In this document: piece by piece, positions 40,607 to 52,400 of the stretch
Position numbering within the stretch: position 1 is the stretch's first letter
Layout of the letters: the number at the start of each line of letters is the position of its first letter
Assembly (NCBI GenBank): GCA_001600695.1
Contig: BCKQ01000001.1
Coordinates: 375,916 to 439,915, forward strand
Direction: 5' to 3'
Length of the DNA stretch: 64,000 nucleotides
DNA from: Ascoidea asiatica
Taxonomy: Eukaryota > Ascomycota > Saccharomycetes > Ascoideales > Ascoideaceae
Made by a program: the position numbers and the translations under genes
The notes under the pieces: generated by a model
Database searches by the model: none
Told to the model about the DNA's origin: nothing
The model's input: the letters and a program-made list of their open reading frames with translations, nothing else

Positions 40607-41221
40607 TCATCGAACTTTTTGAAATTTACCTTTACCTTTTTCTCTTCTTGCTTCCATCTTTTGTTGCCTTTTAGATTTTTCATTACCATTATTACCAACT
40701 TCATTTTCATTTTCATTTTCATTTCCAGTAGAATTAGAATTAAAATTATTATTTGATTTACCACCAATTCCAAACATCTTTCTACCTGCATTAATAACAT
40801 TAAAAATTTTATAAATTGAATATATTGGAATAATTAAAAATCCATAAATTAAAAATTTTAATTTAAATATAATTATAAATAAATTTAAAATATTTGTTAA
40901 ATAAATTATATCAACTAAATATTCAATTAATCCACCACCACCATTACCATTACCATTACCATTACCATTAGAATTTAAATCTTCACCAATTTTAATTAAT
41001 TTATTTTCTTTATATTTTGGTCTACAAAATTTTTCAATTAAAATTTCTGAAATAATTTCTGGTATTAAACATATTAAAAATTTAATTTTATTAATTTTTG
41101 GTCTATTTAAATAAAAAATTGAAATTAAACTTAAGATTATTGTAATTAATGAAAATAAATGAATTTCTTTTAATTTTTTAATATTATTTATTGCAATTCT
41201 TTTACCTGATTTACCTGCCAT
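40607..41221 (-). CDS. SND2: SRP-independent targeting protein Snd2 (TMEM208 family)
   Basis: ER membrane protein (S. cerevisiae SND2/ENV10, YLR065C; human TMEM208) that helps target proteins to the ER independently of SRP. The MAGKSGKRIAINN start leads to four hydrophobic helices in two pairs (about 22-58 and 100-150). A Gly/Asn repeat (NGNGNG, about 84-96) forms the loop between them. After an Asn/Glu-rich stretch the tail ends KRQQKMEARREKGKGKFQKV, a basic end typical of this family. The 204 residues are slightly longer than yeast Snd2, through the repeats. It sits between ACT1 and YPT1. In S. cerevisiae its neighbour is SPC3, here two genes away. Confidence 0.85.
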   Translation of the reverse strand: MAGKSGKRIAINNIKKLKEIHLFSLITIILSLISIFYLNRPKINKIKFLICLIPEIISEILIEKFCRPKYKENKLIKIGEDLNSNGNGNGNGNGGGGLIEYLVDIIYLTNILNLFIIIFKLKFLIYGFLIIPIYSIYKIFNVINAGRKMFGIGGKSNNNFNSNSTGNENENENEVGNNGNEKSKRQQKMEARREKGKGKFQKVR

Positions 41222-41558
41222 TATTAATATATATTAATATATTCACTCTCTATATCTTTTAATATATCTATTAATATATTAATTGTTGATATCATAACTA
41301 TTTATTCATTATCCGATATTTGATATTTGATATTTAAATTTAAAAGATAAGAGATCATGTGACTTGTATATATTAATTATTTTTGTATTACACGTATGCT
41401 AGATCAAAGTAATTATAATAATAATACAATACAATACAATTTGTAGTAGATAAATTGTGTATTATAATAATAGACATAATAAGTAATTAAATAAATAGAT
41501 AGATAAATAGATAAATAGATAAATAAATAAGTAAGTAGATAAATAAGTAGATAAATAA
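41222..41558. other. Short SND2 promoter / YPT1 3' spacer
   Basis: Contains TCATGTGAC at 41354-41362 (reverse of GTCACATGA) and GATA/TAAA tetranucleotide runs near 41488-41550. No gene seen. Confidence 0.6.
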
Positions 41559-42173
41559 TTAACAACAACCATTATTTTGATTAGTATTAAGAGATTGACC
41601 AGGATTAATAGTTCTTGAATCTTTTTCATTTGATTGATTTTGATTATTATTTGACATTTGAGCTTTAATTTGTCTTGCCATTGTAAAAAAAGCTTGTTCA
41701 ACATTTGTTGAAGATCTTGCAGAAGTTTCTAAAAATGGAATATCTAAAGCATCTGCATATTCTTTTGCAACATTATAATCAATAACTTTTTTATCAGTTA
41801 AATCACTTTTATTACCAACTAATAATTTCATTACACCACCAGTTGCATAACGATCAATTTCTTGTAACCATTGTTTAACATTATTAAAACTTTCTTGATC
41901 TGTAACATCATAGACAATAATAATACCATGAGCTCCTCTATAATATGATGATGTAATAGTTCTAAATCTTTCTTGACCTGCTGTATCCCAAATTTGTAAT
42001 TTAACAGTTTTACCATCTAATTCAATTGTTCTAATTTTAAAATCAACTCCAATTGTTGAAATATAATCATTTGTATAAGTATCATCTGCAAAACGTAATA
42101 ATAAACATGATTTACCAACACCAGAATCACCAATAAGTAATAATTTAAATAAATAATCGTATTCACTATTCAT
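41559..42173 (-). CDS. YPT1: Rab1-type GTPase Ypt1
   Basis: Small GTPase for ER-to-Golgi traffic and autophagy. All Rab motifs are present: P-loop [17 protein letters not shown] (residue 15), switch [39 protein letters not shown] (in part), NKSD near 121, and ETSA near 151. The C-terminal Cys-Cys end is the geranylgeranylation site. The length of 204 matches yeast Ypt1 (206). Single exon. The leader holds an ATTTAAT tandem repeat (about 42182-42221). As in S. cerevisiae it lies on the same strand as ACT1, but SND2 now separates them. Confidence 0.97.
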   Translation of the reverse strand: MNSEYDYLFKLLLIGDSGVGKSCLLLRFADDTYTNDYISTIGVDFKIRTIELDGKTVKLQIWDTAGQERFRTITSSYYRGAHGIIIVYDVTDQESFNNVKQWLQEIDRYATGGVMKLLVGNKSDLTDKKVIDYNVAKEYADALDIPFLETSARSSTNVEQAFFTMARQIKAQMSNNNQNQSNEKDSRTINPGQSLNTNQNNGCC

Positions 42174-43121
42174 TTTTTATATATTTAATATTTAATATTT
42201 AATATTTAATATTTAATATTTGATTATAATTGATAAGTTTGACTGAATAAAATAAGATATAACCTAGTTAATATATATGGAAATAATGATAGATAATGAT
42301 AGATAATGATAATGATAATGATAAAGATAACAATATATTAATCAATACTTAATAATAAATAAATAATAAATAATAAATAGATAATAAATCGAATAAATAG
42401 ATCAAATGAATCAATATATTGAATATATTAAATTTTAAAGGAAATAAATGAATTAAAGGAATCTAATAAAGTATGATTATTTGATTGATATTCGATAAGT
42501 AAAAAGTAATAAAGTAATAAAGTAGTAAAGTAGTAAGTAAGCAAGAAGTAATAACGTTAATAGATAGATAATTGACTGATATGATATTAGAGTATTCTTA
42601 TTACTGGCGGTGTTGATTGTAACTGTGCTTAGTCAAAAGCTGAAACAGAACCAGAACCAGAACCAGAGCCAAGGAAGCAAACAGCCCCAGGCCCCGACGC
42701 CAGATCAACGTCACCGCTTTTTGTCCTTCTTCTCTTTCTTCTCTTTGCCACACTCTTTTCATCCAATCACAGCACAGTCACGTGCAATTCCTATTTATCC
42801 GTTTCAGGAAGTATTAAAACCGTGCTTGTATCCGTAAGCGCAGCAGACCTCATTTTAAGGGTTACAGTCAAGTAAACCCCTTCGAGTCATGTGATATAGA
42901 TGTGTTTTCTTTTCAATTTTACCTCATCTAAACAATCAATAATCAATAATCAATAATCAATAATCAATATTGGATATATTGGATATATTGAATATATTGA
43001 ATTAAAGAATATGAAACTTCTGGTGATTTTGATGACAATTGTATTTATTTCAGAATCAATTCCAATTCAATTCAATCAATTCCAATTCAATTCATAGAAT
43101 TAGTCAATTTGCAATCTTAAA
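42174..43121. other. Divergent promoter region YPT1 / SPC3
   Basis: AT-rich flanks around a G+C-richer island at about 42600-42895. The island carries CCAATCA at about 42763, CACGTG at 42779-42784 and GTCATGTGA at 42886-42894. AACCAG repeats lie near 42650-42665 and AATCAAT repeats near 42937-42967. Confidence 0.6.
42779..42784. promoter_or_regulatory. CACGTG E-box
   Basis: Palindromic CACGTG within GTCACGTGC in the YPT1/SPC3 promoter island. It matches the Cbf1-type bHLH site known from yeasts. Binding is inferred. Confidence 0.45.
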
Positions 43122-43688
43122 ATGTTTTCAATTTCAAAAAGATTTCAAACTTTCACAAGTGCAGTAACAACATTTTCAATAATAATTTCATTATTAATAA
43201 TATTTTCATCATATCTTCAATTATATTATTCAAATGCTTTTAATAATAATTTAAATAATAATTTTAATATAAATTTAAATAGTTTAAAACAATCAAAACA
43301 ATTCAAATATTCTAAATTTTATGGATCTTTAAATCATAAACAAAAAGAAAATTCAAAATTAAATTCATTTAATTTAAATTATAATTTTAAAAATTTATTT
43401 AATTTTAATACAAAACAAATTTTTATTTATTTAACTATTGAATATAATGGTAAAAATAATAATTTAAATTATAATAATAAATTAACTTATTGGGATAATA
43501 TAATTTTAAATAAATTTGATTCTATTCAAAATTTTACAAATATTAAATCAAAATATAATGTTTGGGATATTGAAAATTCTTTTTATAATAGAAATGCAAC
43601 TATTTATTTAAATTGGAATATTCAACCTCATATAGGTCCTTTAATTTATGGTAAATCAAATCCATTACTTACTTTAAACTTCATTTAA
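43122..43688 (+). CDS. SPC3: Signal peptidase subunit Spc3
   Basis: Essential ER membrane subunit of the signal peptidase complex (SPC22/23 family). The protein has 188 residues (184 in S. cerevisiae). A short basic tail (FSISKRFQ) is followed by one transmembrane segment at about 17-37 and a lumenal domain. That domain holds IFIYLTIEYNG near 103, LTYWDNIIL near 122, KYNVWDIENSFYNRNATIYLNWNIQP (in part) near 148, and a final PLLTLNFI. The Asn-rich stretch at 40-65 is a low-complexity insert. Confidence 0.93.
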   Translation: MFSISKRFQTFTSAVTTFSIIISLLIIFSSYLQLYYSNAFNNNLNNNFNINLNSLKQSKQFKYSKFYGSLNHKQKENSKLNSFNLNYNFKNLFNFNTKQIFIYLTIEYNGKNNNLNYNNKLTYWDNIILNKFDSIQNFTNIKSKYNVWDIENSFYNRNATIYLNWNIQPHIGPLIYGKSNPLLTLNFI

Positions 43689-44023
43689 TTATTTTAATAC
43701 ATATATTTTACCTTCATTATAAATTATTCACAATCTTTTACATCAATATGTAATAACTTACATATCAATTACAATCTTCAATAATAGTTAAATAAGAAAG
43801 TTCAAACTAATAATGCGCACATCGAAATCAAAAAAAAAAACTTCAATAACTACAAAAATAATTCTTTTTTTTTAAAATAAAGTCATAAACTAAACATTAA
43901 TTGAGTATCTAAATAATGAGAAAAAGAAAGAAATTAAAATTATATATAATTCAAATAATAATATAATATACATAAAATCATTATATATAAAATTTTAAAT
44001 GAAATTTTTTTAAAAGTTTAAAT
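43689..44023. other. Convergent 3' spacer SPC3 / enolase
   Basis: An AT-rich tail-to-tail spacer with A and T runs. No gene seen. Confidence 0.6.
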
Positions 44024-45340
44024 TTAAATAGCAACAGATTTATGAAAATCTCTACCTGCATAAACTGCTTTATCACCTAAAGCTTCTTCAATTCTTTTAA
44101 TTTGATTTAATTTTGCTAATCTTTCTGATCTTGCTGGTGCTCCAGTTTTAATTTGTCCTGCTCTTATACCAACTGATAAATCTGCAATAAAAGTATCTTC
44201 AGTTTCACCAGATCTATGAGAAACCATTACACCCCAACCTGCAGCATATGAATCTTTTGCAGCTTGAATTGATTCTGATAATGTACCAATTTGATTAACT
44301 TTTAATAATAATGCATTTGCTGCTTTTTTTTCAATTGCAGTTTGAATTCTTTTTGGATTTGTTACTGTTAAATCATCACCAACAATTTGTATTTTAACTT
44401 TATTAAAAAAATGTGACCATGCTTCCCAATCATCTTCTGCAAATGGATCTTCAATTGAAACAATTGGATATTCTTCCATTAAATCTGCATATAATTGTGC
44501 TAATTCTTCACCACTTAACCATTTTTCTGGATCTGATTCTGGATTTTTATAATCTAAATCATATTTATCATCATGATAAAATTCTGAACTTGCAACATCT
44601 AATGCAATTCCAACTTTTCCAGTATATCCAGCTAAATCAATTGCTTTAACAATTAAATCTAATGCTTCTTTTGGAGTTTGTAAATTTGGTGCAATACCAC
44701 CTTCATCACCAACATTTCCTGCACTTTGTCCATATTCTTTTTTAGCTAATGATTTTAATGTATGATAAACTTCAGATCCAACTCTTAAAGCTTCTGAAAA
44801 TGTTGGAACATCTAAAGCTGCAATCATAAATTCTTGAAATGCTAATTTTCCACCTGCATGAGAACCACCATTAAGTACATTCATAAATGGTACTGGTAAA
44901 ACATATGGTTCTGGAGATCCAGCTAAATCATGTAAATGTTCATATAATGGAACATTTTTTTCTGCTGCTGCTGCTTTTGCACAAGCTAATGAAACACCTA
45001 ATATAGCATTTGCACCTAATTTTGATTTATTTGGTGTACCATCTAAAGAATTTAAGAAAATATCAAAAGCTAATTGATTTTTAACATCTAAAATACCTTT
45101 ATTTGCAACAACTGCTGGTGCAATAATATCATTAACATTTGCAACAGCTTTTAAAACACCTTTACCTAACCATTTTGATTTATCACCATCTCTTAATTCT
45201 AAAGCTTCATGAATACCAGTTGAGGCACCAGATGGAACAATTGATCTAAATACACCTAATTCTGTAGTTAATTCAACTTCAACAGTTGGATTTCCTCTTG
45301 AATCATAAACGTAACGAGCAAATACTTTTGAAATAGCCAT
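44024..45340 (-). CDS. ENO1: Enolase (phosphopyruvate hydratase)
   Basis: Glycolytic enzyme converting 2-phosphoglycerate to phosphoenolpyruvate. The protein has 438 residues (437 in yeast). Family motifs are intact: [11 protein letters not shown] near 14, [16 protein letters not shown] near 38, [20 protein letters not shown] (near 154), GDEGGIAPN near 211, [11 protein letters not shown] near 295, and the signature [15 protein letters not shown] near 342 followed by [18 protein letters not shown]. Catalytic Glu211-type and Lys345-type residues lie in these motifs. It has the fewest low-complexity inserts of any long gene here and mixes GCT and GCA for Ala, consistent with high expression. Only one enolase gene is visible. 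Confidence 0.98.
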   Translation of the reverse strand: MAISKVFARYVYDSRGNPTVEVELTTELGVFRSIVPSGASTGIHEALELRDGDKSKWLGKGVLKAVANVNDIIAPAVVANKGILDVKNQLAFDIFLNSLDGTPNKSKLGANAILGVSLACAKAAAAEKNVPLYEHLHDLAGSPEPYVLPVPFMNVLNGGSHAGGKLAFQEFMIAALDVPTFSEALRVGSEVYHTLKSLAKKEYGQSAGNVGDEGGIAPNLQTPKEALDLIVKAIDLAGYTGKVGIALDVASSEFYHDDKYDLDYKNPESDPEKWLSGEELAQLYADLMEEYPIVSIEDPFAEDDWEAWSHFFNKVKIQIVGDDLTVTNPKRIQTAIEKKAANALLLKVNQIGTLSESIQAAKDSYAAGWGVMVSHRSGETEDTFIADLSVGIRAGQIKTGAPARSERLAKLNQIKRIEEALGDKAVYAGRDFHKSVAI

Positions 45341-46172
45341 TGTTTAAATTGAAAATATAGTTGAATTTAATAAATAAATAAATATGATTGATTGATTGAT
45401 TGATTGATTGATTAAATTAGTTAATAAATAAATTTATTGAACTAAAATCTTTAAATGATAAAATTAATATTAATATAATGATAAAAAAATAATAATAGTG
45501 ATAATAATAACAAAGAGAGAGAAAAAAAAAAGATTAATTTAAATTTGAAATAAAAAGAAGATTTGTAGATTATTTATACTTCCAAATATGAAAATTAATT
45601 AAAGAACTTTAACAGCATTAAAGCAATATTATAAAATAAATAAAAAAAACATCATAGCATGTTTAGATTGTTCTATGGAAATAATTGAATAATTAGCAGT
45701 TAACACATTTAACATAGTTAAAACAGTGAAAACAGTGAAAACAGTTAACAGGCGAAATTTATGAAAATTGCATAGTTTTTGAAATTGACATCTTCTGATG
45801 GCGTTATGCAGTAGCTTGAGACGTCAAACTTTGTCATTTTCAACGCTGGAGATAACCATCTGATTATCAGAATTGAAAAAATGGATGCAATTGAAATAGA
45901 TGATATCAAGATAATTTAATATATTTGAAAATTGAATAAATTTTAGTAAATCTAGTAAACATATTTAAATTCTTTTCATCTGTCAAAATGCTTTAAATTC
46001 AGAAGGGTTTTCAATTTCAACGCTGCGATTTCTTTGGGTTTTTTCGTTTTTTTGCCTTTTCTCTTAACGCTGAGATCCGAGACTGAACAGGAAAAATTTG
46101 GCGGAGAACCGAATACGTTCTTTGGAGATAATTTGGAGATGAGATACTAGCAGTAAATGAGGGTATATATTG

Positions 46173-46204
<32 letters not shown>

Positions 46205-46282
46205 TTATATATGTCAAGAAAGAATTGAGAAAGAAAGCATTCAATAAGAAAAAAGGGTATTTTATGATATTGCAAGTTGAAG
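45341..46282. other. Divergent promoter region enolase / MCH transporter
   Basis: An ATTG tetranucleotide run (about 45385-45413) just before the enolase ATG, AAACAGTG repeats (45718-45750), a G+C-richer island at about 45780-46130 with GACGTC at about 45820, and an AT run (46166-46200). An 8-codon upstream frame (46264-46290) overlaps the transporter start. Confidence 0.6.
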
Positions 46283-47839
46283 ATGTCTGACAGAAAAGTT
46301 GCAAACATGGGATTTAATGACATTTGTAATACTTCAATGTCCCAATTTCAAATTGATGAATCTCAAGTTGAAAAGAATCAATTTAAACACATAAATAGTA
46401 AAAATAATGATCAAAAAGAAATAGATTATGGAATGGGTGAAGAAGATGAGACTGATTTACTTGTTAATCGATTAGATAAAGGTATTGAATTTCCTGAAGG
46501 AGGTTTAAAAGCTTGGTTAGTAGTATTTGGTTCCTTCTTAGGTTTATTTGTATCCTTTGGTTTATTTAATTCTTCTGGTACAATTCAATCTTATTTACAA
46601 TATCATCAATTGATTGAATTAAAACCTTCTGAAGTTTCATGGATTTTTTCAATTTATGCTTATATGATGTTTGGCTTAAGTTTAATTAGTGGTATAATTT
46701 TTGATAATTATGGTACAACAATACCTTTAATTATTGGTAATATTTGTTTATCATCTTCTTATTTTATCTTAGGTCAATGTAAATCATATTATCAATTTAT
46801 TTTATGTTTTGGTTTACTTAATGGTATTGGTGCAAGTTTTTGTTTTAATACAAGTATTGGTGTTATAAGTCATTGGTTTTCAAAAAAAAGATCTTTAGCT
46901 ATTTGTATAGCTTCAACAGGTGGTAGTGTTGGAGGTGTGGTATTTCCATTGATTTTAAGAAACTTATTTCCAAAAATTGGGTTTGCATGGTCAATGAGAA
47001 TAATTGCTTTTCTTATTTTTGTTTGCACTTCAATAGAAATTCTTTTAATCAAAGAAAGAAAATTATATTCAAATTCAAATTCAAATTCGAATGAAAATGT
47101 AAATGGTAATGAACATCAAATTGTAAATGGTGATGAAAATTCAACTGTTAGAAATCAAATTAGTAAATTTTTTAAAAAAAATTCATTAAAGTCAATACTT
47201 AATTCTACATTTAAATTTATTAGAAATAGTTTTGAAATTTCATATTTTAAAGATAAATCTTATTTATCTTTTGTTCTTGGAATTTTTTTTCTTGAATTAT
47301 ATATTTATATTGTTTTTGGTTATCTTTCTTCATATGCAATTGTTAAAGGCTATTCAGATTCTCAAAGTTTTTTATTAGTAACTGTTTTAAATGCTGGTGG
47401 TATTCCAGGTAGAATTATACCAGGTTATTTAGCTGATAAATATGGTAGATTTAATATTCAAACTTTAGGTTGTTTACTTTCTTGTTCAATAATTTGTATA
47501 ATTTGGATTCCATTCGGTTCAAATTTAATTGCTTTATATTGTTTTAGTGGTTTTTGGGGTTTTTTCTCTGCAGGAATTTTAAGTTTACCTCCTTCATGTT
47601 GTGGTCAATTAAGTAAAACTGAAGAGTTTGGTAAAAGATATGGAACTGCATATTTTATTGCAAGTCTTGGTAGTTTAATTGGTTTACCAATTGGTGGTGC
47701 AATTATTGGTAATTCAACAAATTCAAAAGGTTATGATAATGCTGTAATTTTTGCAGCTTGTATAAGTGGTTTATGTACAATATGTTTTGCTTCAGCAAGA
47801 GTTTTCCTAGGAGGTTGGAAATTATCAACAAAAGTTTAA
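46283..47839 (+). CDS. MFS monocarboxylate-transporter-like (MCH family) permease
   Basis: A plasma-membrane or vacuolar transporter of the fungal MCH family (MFS, monocarboxylate porter-like; it includes the riboflavin carrier Mch5 and Esbp6). 518 residues from the ATG at 46283. The hydrophilic N-terminus (about 65 residues) leads into FPEGGLKAWLVVFGSFLGLF, the characteristic start of helix 1. Twelve helices are expected, in two groups split by an Asn/Ser-rich loop at about 255-295. The loop between helices 2 and 3 has IFDNYGTTIPL. The later half has GIPGRIIPGYLADKYGRFNI, an MFS signature. Substrate cannot be told by eye. The ATG is overlapped by a short upstream frame (46264-46290) that could lower translation. 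Confidence 0.88.
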   Translation: MSDRKVANMGFNDICNTSMSQFQIDESQVEKNQFKHINSKNNDQKEIDYGMGEEDETDLLVNRLDKGIEFPEGGLKAWLVVFGSFLGLFVSFGLFNSSGTIQSYLQYHQLIELKPSEVSWIFSIYAYMMFGLSLISGIIFDNYGTTIPLIIGNICLSSSYFILGQCKSYYQFILCFGLLNGIGASFCFNTSIGVISHWFSKKRSLAICIASTGGSVGGVVFPLILRNLFPKIGFAWSMRIIAFLIFVCTSIEILLIKERKLYSNSNSNSNENVNGNEHQIVNGDENSTVRNQISKFFKKNSLKSILNSTFKFIRNSFEISYFKDKSYLSFVLGIFFLELYIYIVFGYLSSYAIVKGYSDSQSFLLVTVLNAGGIPGRIIPGYLADKYGRFNIQTLGCLLSCSIICIIWIPFGSNLIALYCFSGFWGFFSAGILSLPPSCCGQLSKTEEFGKRYGTAYFIASLGSLIGLPIGGAIIGNSTNSKGYDNAVIFAACISGLCTICFASARVFLGGWKLSTKV

Positions 47840-48364
47840 CTCTAGAAATTCATTTTATTTCTCTTGATTAATATTCCATAGATTATCTAATACATTTGTA
47901 AATAACTTTTTACTAAATTATAAAATTATCAAATTATAAAATTATTAATCGAAAAGTAATAAAATACAATTAAAAATCATTTTTCAGGATTAGCCGTTTT
48001 GAGTAATTCCCGATAAAGCAAAATATAATATTCCCATGTGACTTGATTTAAAAAGCCGGAACTCTGTTATCGGGATTGTAGCAGTCTTATCTCCCAGTTA
48101 TATTTTGTTTTAGACATCAACCATCGAAAAATAGATGATTTAATCTCAAAAAAGAAATAGGAAAAGGGTTATCTACTACAGCCTTGATAAAGAAAGTAAC
48201 AAATTATTCATTTTTAAATCCCTTAACATCAAACTTTCAAATTAGATATCATTTTAATATTAGCAGAATCATATTATTCACACAGGGATCAAAAAAAGCT
48301 GTTTCTATAACTTCATCTCAAGTTAAATAATCATATAATAAATAAAAAAATAAAATAATTAATA
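47840..48364. other. DID2 promoter region
   Basis: Contains a small G+C-richer patch at 47990-48110 with an inverted repeat, TCCCGATAA (48008-48016) and TTATCGGGA (48067-48075), and CATGTGAC at 48035-48042 between the arms. No gene seen. Confidence 0.6.
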
Positions 48365-48973
48365 ATGTCAGGATTAGAAAATTCATTATTTAACCTAAAA
48401 TTCACCGCCAAACAACTAAATAGACAAGCTCAACGATGTACAAAAGAAGAAACTAAAGAAAAATCAAAAGTTAAAAAGGCTATGTTACAAGGTAATAATG
48501 ATATTGCACAATTATATGCTCAAAATGCTATAAGAAAAAGTAATGAAAAATTAAATTTATTAAAATTAGCTTCAAGAATTGATGCTGTTGCCAGTAGAGT
48601 TCAAACTGCTGTAACTATGAGACAAGTAACTGGAAATATGACAAATGTAATAAAAGGTATGGATAGAGCTTTACAATCAATGAATTTAGAAAGAATTTCT
48701 GTAGTTATGGATAAATTTGAAAATCAATTTGAAGAATTAGATTCTACAGCAAATTATTATGATGATGTTACAAATAATGTTAGTATAACTGCAACTCCTC
48801 AAGATGATGTAGATCTTTTAATGAATCAAATTGCTGATGAAGCTGGTCTTGAATTAAAACATAATTTAGATTCAACTAAAGTTAATCCTTCTTCAATTAA
48901 AGAAAATATAACAAAAATTGATGAAGATAAAGAAGATAAATTGGCTGAAAGGTTAAGGGCATTAAGGTCTTAG
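48365..48973 (+). CDS. DID2: ESCRT-III-associated protein Did2 (CHMP1)
   Basis: Endosomal protein that recruits the AAA ATPase Vps4 to ESCRT-III for multivesicular-body sorting. The protein has 202 residues (204 in yeast). LENSLFNLKFTAKQLNRQAQ starts the conserved N-terminal helix, followed by KSKVKKAM and NDIAQLYAQNAIRKSNE. The core continues through SRVQTAVTMRQVTGNM and DKFENQFEELDS. The last residues, KLAERLRALRS, form the MIM1 motif that binds the Vps4 MIT domain. Single exon. It is convergent with SPO14, as expected from the ancestral neighbourhood shared with S. cerevisiae chromosome XI. Confidence 0.95.
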   Translation: MSGLENSLFNLKFTAKQLNRQAQRCTKEETKEKSKVKKAMLQGNNDIAQLYAQNAIRKSNEKLNLLKLASRIDAVASRVQTAVTMRQVTGNMTNVIKGMDRALQSMNLERISVVMDKFENQFEELDSTANYYDDVTNNVSITATPQDDVDLLMNQIADEAGLELKHNLDSTKVNPSSIKENITKIDEDKEDKLAERLRALRS

Positions 48974-49429
48974 TCATATCATTATATAATATATAATATA
49001 AACAGATAAAAACTCTCAAATATCAAATATATACACATATTTTTTTTTCTTTAAATTTTTATCTCCAAAAAATAATAATAATGAAAAAGATTATATATTA
49101 AAAAAACTATAAAATTTAACAAATAACATTTTAAAGCAAATTAATCAAACAAAAAGAAAGCAACTTAAACCCAAATTTGAAACCAAAAAATAAAAAAAAA
49201 ACTAAATTAAGATGTTTGCAAATGTTCAAAATTTATTTACCAAAATTTGAATAAAGACTTGAAAAAATTTGAATTATAAAAACAATTGAAAAAAATTAAA
49301 CAAAAATAAAAAATCAAAAAACTAATATATGAACAATTAAAAATTGATAATTAAAACGATTAATAGAATAATGCTTACTTTATCTGAACTAAAAGTAGAA
49401 AATCTGCAAAGCAATAATCATCATAAAAA
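48974..49429. other. Convergent 3' spacer DID2 / SPO14
   Basis: A strongly A-rich tail-to-tail spacer. No gene or island seen. Confidence 0.6.
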
Positions 49430-52400
49430 CTAATCATAAATTTCTAGAGGAGGTAATCTATCTGTAGTTGTAAACCAATTATTATTATCTAATTCAGTAC
49501 TTAACCACTCAGTTGGGAAAAGAACTAAATGACCTTGAACATTAGATAAAATTCTTTCTGCAGTTTCTCTATCAAATATTCTTTCACCATGGAATGTTTC
49601 TATAAGTTTAGAACCCAAAGTTCCTGCTCTTCTCCTTCTTCTTCTATTTCTTCTACTAGATCCAGTATTATCAATAGAGTTATTAAATGGTGATCCATTG
49701 ATATCATCTGAATAACGAATACTAGAAGTTTTATTACTCAAAGGTTTACCATTTCGAGTAAGAATAGGAATTTCAGGAGAAGATTCTGCTAATGTTTTTT
49801 GTTCTGCCTTATCAGGAGTACTCGTAGAAATGGAGAATTTTCTATTTTGCTCACTTTTAGCAAAATCATCATCTCCATCATAACCATAATCATAATCATT
49901 CACCATTGTTACTGGTGTTCCTTTGCTACTACGCTTATAAGTTACTCCACTATCTCTTCTAGTTGCATTATCATCATCTTCATTTTCTTCTTTCAAAGCC
50001 TTTGCTTCACCAACGTTTATAGTTAAATCTGTTCTCTTTTTTCCCAATAAGCTATTTCTTCCTCTTTTTTTCTTTGGAGTATTTTCAACTAATGATGGAT
50101 CAGGAGGGGGTAAACCAATAAGTGTATCTGGTCTTTTAAGATCATTAATGTTAATAATCGTACTATTTCTAATAGTAGCAAGTGTTTTTTGCCTATCCAA
50201 TTTTGGTGGTTTTTCTGGCATTTCATTATTTTCAGTATTAGCGGTTCTATTTACATCAACATTTCCATTTATATCAACATTTCCTTCATCGGTTTCTTCT
50301 TCTAATGATTCTTTATTTAATTCTTTACGGATCTCTTCTTCTTTATCTTGTGCTAATGAAAAAACTGCACTCAATTCAGAAAATTTCTTATAATCAGCCC
50401 ATGTAAGAACTTCGTCATCAGGCTGACAATGAAATACCATTCTAAATAGTATAGTATTTCTCAAGGCATATTCTCTCCAAAGATCATCGTAGAATGATTC
50501 ATCTAAAGGATCCTCAAATCCATAAGGATCAATAAATGTATTAAAACCATTGTTTTCGAGACTTTTTTCCAACAAATCTTTCACTTCAGCGTCATTTAAA
50601 TGAGTAATTGGAATATTTCCACTAGATCCCAGTTCATCATTTACTCCTGCGACATTTAATGTATCAATAATTGGAGTACTACCTGTATCAGAAGCATCAA
50701 CAGAATCAGCGGGGGTGCTTATTGAGTTTGAAGGTTTTCTAAAACTTGGAGTTCTGTTTTGATTGGCAGAAGAATTTGGATTTTCAACGTATTGAGATGA
50801 AGTTCCATTGGCTAAAGGAGATGATGTATTTTCTGAAACAATATTAACCAATTTTTTCTTTTGAACTTCTTCCTTGTCTTGGAAATTCATTTTAGCAGCA
50901 GCTCTTTGCAAATAAGATATTCTTTTCAATAATTCCCATTTTTGCTGATCTCTTTCACTTATTATTTTTTTGTTTTCAGCAGGTAAACTATTAATATCCA
51001 AATTCGTAATATCAACATCATTTCGATCAATCAATCCATCCTCTTCCAAAAATTCAATAATTTGATCGTAGTTAGGTAAGAAGAAATCTTTTGGATTATC
51101 ACTCATTGCTTTAATAGCCCATCTTTGCAATGCTGATGCAGCTGAAGTTTTTGATTTTTTGAACAAACGTGAATGCATATTGTCGCCACCTTCACCTAAA
51201 ATATCTTGTTTATGGTTTGCATTTCCTTGTACTCTAGAATCAGTAGAAAATTGTTTTTTGTCTCTTATTCCGGCATTTTCCGCACCTGCTCTGCTATTGA
51301 ATGATCTGTACATTGGTAAAGACCCATTTTTGTTGTTTTCTCTTCCAAGATAAGTCCCTTTACCTGAGTTAATGGATGATTCTAGTATTGGGGTGTTGAT
51401 TCTCTTTTGAAGATTTTTCCATTTGCTTGTACCATTTGGTTGATTCAATACATCTCGAGTTGCAAGTTCTACCATAGATGATTTTATTTTCATATCTCGG
51501 TCATTGACATTTAAAGTAACTGCTTGCATTCCTTTTTCTGTTTTGGCTAAATCAGCTATTTGATTGAACCTTCTTTCAACTAAATCAAGCACATCTACAT
51601 CAATACCTAAATGTTCTCTCATCAATCTAACTCTCAAAGTATGGGCAAATTTTCCTGCCAAGAAAGGTTGTCCTCCCATTTTAATACGAACTGTATCAGT
51701 ATCTCTTATAATGGCACATATTTCAGAATCCCTATTACCTCTCATGGATCTTTCATTGATATTAGCAGATCCAATAATAGCTACTCTATCATCAACAATC
51801 AAAATTTTAGCATGTATATATAATTGTTCCGAAACAATTTTTCTATAAGGTCCAATTCTTCCCCATTTTCTTAAACTATAAAAGTGAATGTAATCATCTG
51901 GATCAATTCCTACTTTTCTTAGTTTTGCAAAAATGGAAGTTTGACCTCTAGAAATAGACATATATTGACATTGCATTATAACTCTAATAGAAGAACCTTC
52001 AGATTCATCTACCTGAGACTCAAACCCAGGCATCAATGGTATAACAATAACTGCTTGCCAACGAGTTCCAGCATTATGTGCACGAATTATTCTATCTACC
52101 AAAGCATCTCCTATTCTATTTTTAATTATAACATTATCCCAAGCACATGCAGTTACAAAGAATTGATTTTCCATATATACAAAGTGCTCAGAAGTTTCAA
52201 TTAATTTGAGATAAGCATTTTGTATACTTTGTTCATGATCCTTTATACCTAATGACCAATTACAGGATGATCTTAATAATTGAATTTCGTTAGTTCCTTT
52301 GAATCCTAAGTTATTGATTTCCATGGGGGTTAAGTCTGCTGGAGGTAGTAATAAGGGTGTTGGTCTTGATGGTCTCTTTTGTCTTAGTAAATAGTTCCAT

